From Sutcliffiella horikoshii (GTDB taxonomy: Bacteria > Bacillota > Bacilli > Bacillales > Bacillaceae_I), in NCBI RefSeq assembly GCF_021991925.1, contig NZ_RXZI01000001.1, forward strand, positions 310,001-374,000: 64,000 bases of DNA, read 5' to 3'. The notes under the pieces were generated by a model. That model was not told the DNA's origin. It saw nothing but the letters and a program-made list of their open reading frames with translations, and did not search any database. Positions 60,780 to 64,000 of the stretch are shown here, one piece after another. Positions within the stretch are counted from its first letter, which is position 1. Every line of letters begins with the position of its first letter. A program made the translations under genes and the position numbers.

Positions 60780-61184
60780 TTACTCCCCTTCAGATGAGCT
60801 ATTCATAGCTTTCATAAAGTAGGCAGTGGGAAGCAATAGACCCAAGCTTGCTTGAATTAGAGCAAAGAATCTCGCACTCCCAACGGGGATAAGATCGCCA
60901 TATCCTACGGAGAGCATCGTAACCCCGCTGAAATAAAGGAAGGTTAGAAAATCCTCTGGTGCCTGGTCTCCGGTCTTGTCAGAAATCCTTAGTATGACTT
61001 CATTGCCGGACAACAGATAATACAGAACAGCGAATCCAAAGGTGATGCCAACCATTACAAAGAACAGTTTTAGAAAAAGATCCATATGGACATAGCTTTT
61101 TTTGTATGTTTTATTCGTAAAAAAATAGAATAGATTCATCGCTAAAAACACAATGGTCATCCCTATAAGTATGCTTGAAAGCAT
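60780..61184 (-). CDS. Two-helix potassium channel
   Basis: 134 residues: an extra N-terminal membrane helix, a second helix, then the pore loop TMLSVGYGD and the inner helix (ARFFALIQASLGLLLPTAYF). The filter VGYGD is that of K+ channels. No RCK/TrkA regulatory domain is attached, so it is a small Ion_trans_2-type channel. AAGGAGG precedes the ATG. It heads the minus-strand group with the 49-residue protein and the antiporter. Confidence 0.85.
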   Translation of the reverse strand: MLSSILIGMTIVFLAMNLFYFFTNKTYKKSYVHMDLFLKLFFVMVGITFGFAVLYYLLSGNEVILRISDKTGDQAPEDFLTFLYFSGVTMLSVGYGDLIPVGSARFFALIQASLGLLLPTAYFMKAMNSSSEGE

Positions 61185-61406
61185 TTGATACCTCCTTCCT
61201 TCTAGTTTTTCGTTTCCCTCCCCACGAACTATAAAACCAAATTAAAGAGATAAGTAGATTTTCTCTAAGCAAAAATACACCTCTTCTACCAATCCAATAA
61301 CTTCCCACTATAAATATGTTAAAATAAAATGGTAGATACTTCCTAATCGAGAGGCGTGTCGAGGTATTAGATTCCGTAAATAAAACGTAGAAGAGAGGTA
61401 CCCCTA

Positions 61407-62294
61407 TTGAAGAAAAAAGTTGTTCTCGCAGGAGGAACCGGATTTATAGGTAAATACCTGGAAAAGCAATTTATCCAACAGAATTATGAAGTTATCATAA
61501 TTTCAAGACAACCTAAACACCTATCTTGGACAGATACAAAAGGAATCAGAGATGCAGTCGAGAATGCGGAATTGGTCATAAACCTGGCTGGAAAGTCCGT
61601 GGATTGCCGCTATAATGAGACAAATAAAAAGGAGATTTTTGATTCGAGGACGGAGACGACTAAAATCATTGGAAAAGCAATCGAAAGTGTTCAAAATCCT
61701 CCAGAGTTATGGATCAACTCCAGTACAGCAACTATTTATCGACATGCGGAAGACAGGGCGATGACGGAAACAAACGGTGAAATAGGAGAGGGCTTTTCAG
61801 TCGAGGTGGCAAAAGCATGGGAAAAATCATTCTTTGATTTTAATTTATCCCAAACAAGACAGGTTGCATTGCGAATTGCCATTGTACTAGGAAAAGATGG
61901 TGGGGTTATGACACCATTTAAAAACCTTGTTAGATTTGGCCTGGGTGGAGTCCAAGGGCCAGGAACGCAAATGTTCAGCTGGGTACATATCGAGGATGTT
62001 TATAAGATCATACTTTTCATTAGGGATAGAAAGGACTTAAAGGGAGTGTTCAATTGCTCTGCTCCAAATCCTATCTCGAACAAGCAATTCATGGCTGAGA
62101 TGAGGGAGAAGATGAATAGAAAGATTGGGTTGCCTTCACCAAGATGGATGCTAGAGGTCGGGGCTGTCGTCATTCGGACGGAAACAGAGTTGATCCTGAA
62201 AAGCAGATGGGTCATTCCAGAAAGATTGGAACAAGAGGGCTATCAATTTAAGTACGCCAAGATAGAGGAAGCATTGACAGAAATCTTATCTTGA
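61407..62294 (+). CDS. TIGR01777 SDR39U1-like epimerase (YfhF-like)
   Basis: 295 residues: AGGTGFIGKYL (nucleotide loop), NLAGKSVDCRYN (the NLAG.(S)V..R(Y/W) signature of TIGR01777), a SSTATIY serine strand, FSWVHIEDV, and a C-terminal domain of about 60 residues. It is similar to B. subtilis YfhF and the SDR39U1 group, whose substrate is unknown. TTG start with GAGAGG. It is monocistronic. Confidence 0.85.
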   Translation: MKKKVVLAGGTGFIGKYLEKQFIQQNYEVIIISRQPKHLSWTDTKGIRDAVENAELVINLAGKSVDCRYNETNKKEIFDSRTETTKIIGKAIESVQNPPELWINSSTATIYRHAEDRAMTETNGEIGEGFSVEVAKAWEKSFFDFNLSQTRQVALRIAIVLGKDGGVMTPFKNLVRFGLGGVQGPGTQMFSWVHIEDVYKIILFIRDRKDLKGVFNCSAPNPISNKQFMAEMREKMNRKIGLPSPRWMLEVGAVVIRTETELILKSRWVIPERLEQEGYQFKYAKIEEALTEILS

Positions 62295-62305
62295 AATACC
62301 AGTTT

Positions 62306-62331
62306 GTTTTATTCCTGGCTACTGAGGGTAT
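62306..62331 (+). promoter_or_regulatory. Sigma-B-type promoter of the DksA/TraR-like gene
   Basis: GTTTTA (62306-62311), 14 bases, GGGTAT (62326-62331): the same spacing as the RsbR-like promoter at 27601-27626. The start would be near 62338, about 24 bases before the ATG. Confidence 0.7.
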
Positions 62332-62361
62332 ACCTTCACTAGATGAAGGGAGTAGATAGAT

Positions 62362-62742
62362 ATGACATTAACTAAAGAAAAGCAGAAATTACTTCTAGTC
62401 AAACTGGAAAAGATGAAAGAAAGCATAGAGAGAAAACAGGAAAACAGTATATTGGACGAGTCCCTGCGCGAATCTACAGGAGAAATCACTTCTGGAATCG
62501 GCAATCATTTGGCAGAAGGGAACGCCGAAAGAGTGGAAAGAGAGCAGGAACAAACCTTTGAGCAAATTGATGAGAAATTGCTAGGTGAGATTGATGAAGC
62601 TTTAGCCAGAATGGAAGAAGGTACATACGGAACTTGTGTGGATACAGGTGAAGAGATTCCATATGAACGATTAGAAGCACTGCCTTATGCGAAGCGAACT
62701 GCTCAAGCGCAAGAGAAGTTTGATAAAGGGGAAAGATATTGA
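62362..62742 (+). CDS. DksA/TraR C4-type protein, YteA-like
   Basis: 126 residues. The N-terminal half is a charged coiled coil, and the C-terminal segment LARMEEGTYGTCVDTGEEIP has the layout of a DksA/TraR zinc finger, but only one of the four metal cysteines remains (GTCVDTGEEIPYERLEALPYAKRT), as in the YteA group. It is probably a general-stress protein; RNA polymerase binding is inferred from the family only. A sigma-B promoter precedes it. AGGGAG before the ATG. Confidence 0.8.
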   Translation: MTLTKEKQKLLLVKLEKMKESIERKQENSILDESLRESTGEITSGIGNHLAEGNAERVEREQEQTFEQIDEKLLGEIDEALARMEEGTYGTCVDTGEEIPYERLEALPYAKRTAQAQEKFDKGERY

Positions 62743-62748
62743 TTGATG

Positions 62749-62772
62749 AGCCACCGGGATTATTCGGTGGCT
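62749..62772 (+). terminator. Terminator after the DksA-like gene
   Basis: AGCCACCG and CGGTGGCT pair around GGATTATT; only a weak T tract follows. Confidence 0.7.
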
Positions 62773-62778
62773 TCAGTG

Positions 62779-62943
62779 TGTAGACAAAGCAAAATATATA
62801 GCAGTTTTCAGGTTGATCGTAGTGGAAGACGCGAAGACTCCCTCGGGAGGAAGGGATAGGGAAGACCCCGCAGGAAAGCGAAGCGCCTGGAACGAAGATC
62901 AACAGTTAAATACAAATCTAAAGGTTATTAGGGTTTGTCAACA
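62779..62943. mobile_element. MITE-like type B element, intact copy
   Basis: 165 bp with ends TGTAGACAAAGC and GGTTTGTCAACA (imperfect inverted repeats) and a GC-rich core (GACTCCCTCGGGAGG and GGAAAGCGAAGCGCCTGG). No coding capacity. Terminator-like hairpins with nearly the same stem lie on both sides (62749-62772 and 62951-62980). Confidence 0.75.
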
Positions 62944-62950
62944 GTCTGGG

Positions 62951-62980
62951 GCCACCGGGATGAACCGGTGGCTTTATTTT
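62951..62980 (+). terminator. Second GCCACCGG hairpin beyond the type B element
   Basis: GCCACCGG-GATGAA-CCGGTGGC followed by TTTATTTT. Its stem matches the terminator on the other side of the element, suggesting a duplication linked to insertion. Confidence 0.8.
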
Positions 62981-63049
62981 CATATAGCAGGATAAATGTA
63001 TTCCCACATCTAATATATAGTTAGAAATCAAAAAAAGAGGAATGCAAAA

Positions 63050-63763
63050 ATGAAAATCATAAACACGAGTCTAACATACAATCACCAAGTACCCTGCACG
63101 GATGGTACTTTTATTAATAGTTATGACGTTCAAGTCACCATCAAGTTAAATGATGAAATACTTCACTTCACCTATTTGTTAATGGAAGGAGAAAATGTTT
63201 GGGGCCATACCTTTGCGTATGATCAGGACGGTTATGAGAGACCTGGCCTGCTTTCTCCAAATGATTTCAGTCAGTTATTCGCTAGCCCAGAAGTTAGCCA
63301 GCATACAATTCAAGTCGAAAGAAAGCTTGGTGTTATTGGGAGATGCGAATTAACGGTTTTCCCCGAAGAGGAGCACAGTACGTTTGATTTTGTCTCTTTT
63401 CATCATTTATGTAAACATTTAGCAGGCGTTTTGCATGTGAAGCCCCATGTTCACAAAGAGCTTGGTATGTGCAGCTATCATGCAGTGAAGTTTGAATTAA
63501 AGGATGGTCCCATTTTCATTCTATGTAATGATTATCATATAGCTTTCACCCATGAGGTGGATAGCTACCCAAAGAAATTCATTGATCATCATAAGTTAGC
63601 ATCCTACTTTCCTCCCCCATATAAAGTCTACCGGGTAGAGGAACTTAACAAGCCTTTTCAAAAAGAACAAATAAATCGCTCATTAACTGACTGGGAAATT
63701 TATAGTATCAAACATTGGAAACCAGAAACACTTGGGGAATTTTTATTCAACTACTGGGACTAG
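63050..63763 (+). CDS. Conserved-looking protein of unknown function
   Basis: 237 residues, soluble, no signal peptide or membrane helix. The N-terminal half is beta-rich (KIINTSLTYNHQV, VQVTIKLNDEILHFTYL), and the C-terminal half has many His and aromatic residues (SFHHLCKHLAGVLHVKPHVH, FIDHHKLASYFPPPYKVY). I do not recognise a family. GAGG lies before the ATG. It is monocistronic, with a terminator downstream shared with the gene at the window edge. A structure-based search would be the way to place it. Confidence 0.55.
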   Translation: MKIINTSLTYNHQVPCTDGTFINSYDVQVTIKLNDEILHFTYLLMEGENVWGHTFAYDQDGYERPGLLSPNDFSQLFASPEVSQHTIQVERKLGVIGRCELTVFPEEEHSTFDFVSFHHLCKHLAGVLHVKPHVHKELGMCSYHAVKFELKDGPIFILCNDYHIAFTHEVDSYPKKFIDHHKLASYFPPPYKVYRVEELNKPFQKEQINRSLTDWEIYSIKHWKPETLGEFLFNYWD

Positions 63764-63776
63764 TCCAGTTAAAAGT

Positions 63777-63808
63777 AAGGGACCTTTGCTAATCAGCAAA
63801 GGTCTCTT
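63777..63808. terminator. Bidirectional terminator near the window end
   Basis: AAGGGACCTTTGCT and AGCAAAGGTCTCTT pair (one G-U) around AATC, with T or A runs on either side, between convergent genes. Confidence 0.8.
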
Positions 63809-63815
63809 GCGTTTC

Positions 63816-64000
63816 TTATCTGATAAATCCTACTTGTTCCGCATCTGTATCCCATTTGAAGTTTTTCTTCTTTTTATTATCTGCTTGAAGATCTGCACAA
63901 ATCTTTTCCACGTCGACAGCTTTTTCATAATGCCATTGCAAGGCGACGGAAGTGTACAGCTCATTTAGCTGTGCATAAGAAAACCCATCTGTCAGCTGAT
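63816..64000 (-). CDS. Minus-strand gene, C-terminal part only (possible AAA+-type lid)
   Basis: The frame is open from the window end down to the TAA at 63816-63818 and encodes about 60 residues, LTDGFSYAQLNELYTSVALQ followed by a charged helix and ...GFIR. The FSYAQL-ELY-S-ALQW helix resembles the C-terminal lid of AAA+ ATPases, but the nucleotide-binding part is outside the window, so this is a weak guess. The rest of the gene lies beyond 64000. Confidence 0.5.
   Translation of the reverse strand, partial: QLTDGFSYAQLNELYTSVALQWHYEKAVDVEKICADLQADNKKKKNFKWDTDAEQVGFIR

Noticed and set aside
63732-63968. 78-residue plus-strand frame at the window end
   Set aside because: Antisense to the better-supported minus-strand gene ending at 63816 and overlapping the shared terminator.

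Overview
The window looks like chromosomal DNA of a low-G+C Gram-positive spore-former of the family Bacillaceae (Bacillus sensu lato). The grounds are strong AGGAGG-type ribosome binding sites, frequent TTG/GTG starts, a complete Yuk/Yue type VIIb secretion locus, sigma-B and Spo0A-type sites, RsbR-like and YwaF/YteA-like proteins, and GC-rich palindromic intergenic repeats of a kind common in this family. No rRNA, tRNA, CRISPR array, prophage or transposase gene was seen.

Layout. 1-8 kb: housekeeping and accessory singletons (VOC protein, Nudix hydrolase, ABC-F protein behind an attenuator-like leader, tubby-like protein, four-LysM secreted protein, SDR epimerase, AbrB/AmoA-type membrane protein). 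8.2-17.4 kb: one very large secreted subtilase of about 3,078 residues, with a PQQ-like propeller, about ten carboxypeptidase-regulatory-like beta domains and five repeated Rossmann-like modules; three Spo0A-box-like sites lie upstream. 17.6-32 kb: a small membrane protein truncated by a MITE, a drug-efflux MFS, an RsgA-like GTPase behind a leader peptide and terminator, an S66 peptidase, a YwaF-like protein, a cREC protein, a mismatch glycosylase, an RsbR-like protein with a sigma-B promoter, a hydroxyacid dehydrogenase, an ECF sigma/DUF4179 anti-sigma pair, and an SDR with a sigma-54 promoter.

33.5-46.4 kb: a type VIIb secretion island. It reads lipoprotein, lipase-domain protein with a 'reverse' domain order (TslA-like), small helical partner, then yukE-yukD-yukC-essC-esaA-essA. 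46.4-47 kb: nested MITE-like repeats. 47-58 kb: a sigma-54 activator with CBS and PAS domains, then a six-gene acyl-CoA operon (three acyl-CoA ligases, acyl-CoA dehydrogenase, thiolase, CaiB-type CoA transferase) with a canonical -24/-12 promoter. The isolated 3-hydroxyacyl-CoA-dehydrogenase-like SDR at 32.2 kb has a nearly identical -24/-12 promoter and the same upstream palindrome. It could supply the 3-hydroxyacyl oxidation step the operon lacks, so the two probably form one regulon. 58-64 kb: M14/DUF2817 peptidase, CPA1 antiporter, a 49-residue charged protein, K+ channel, TIGR01777 epimerase, DksA/TraR-type protein with a sigma-B promoter, and two unassigned genes, one cut by the window end.

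The most unusual structures are the paired sigma-54 promoters with a shared activator site; the TslA-like secretion module; two MITE-like families (one with a 9-bp target duplication that rewrote a protein C-terminus, the other bounded on both sides by look-alike terminators); two 21-bp-period TTCGG arrays; and two leader-peptide/terminator units.
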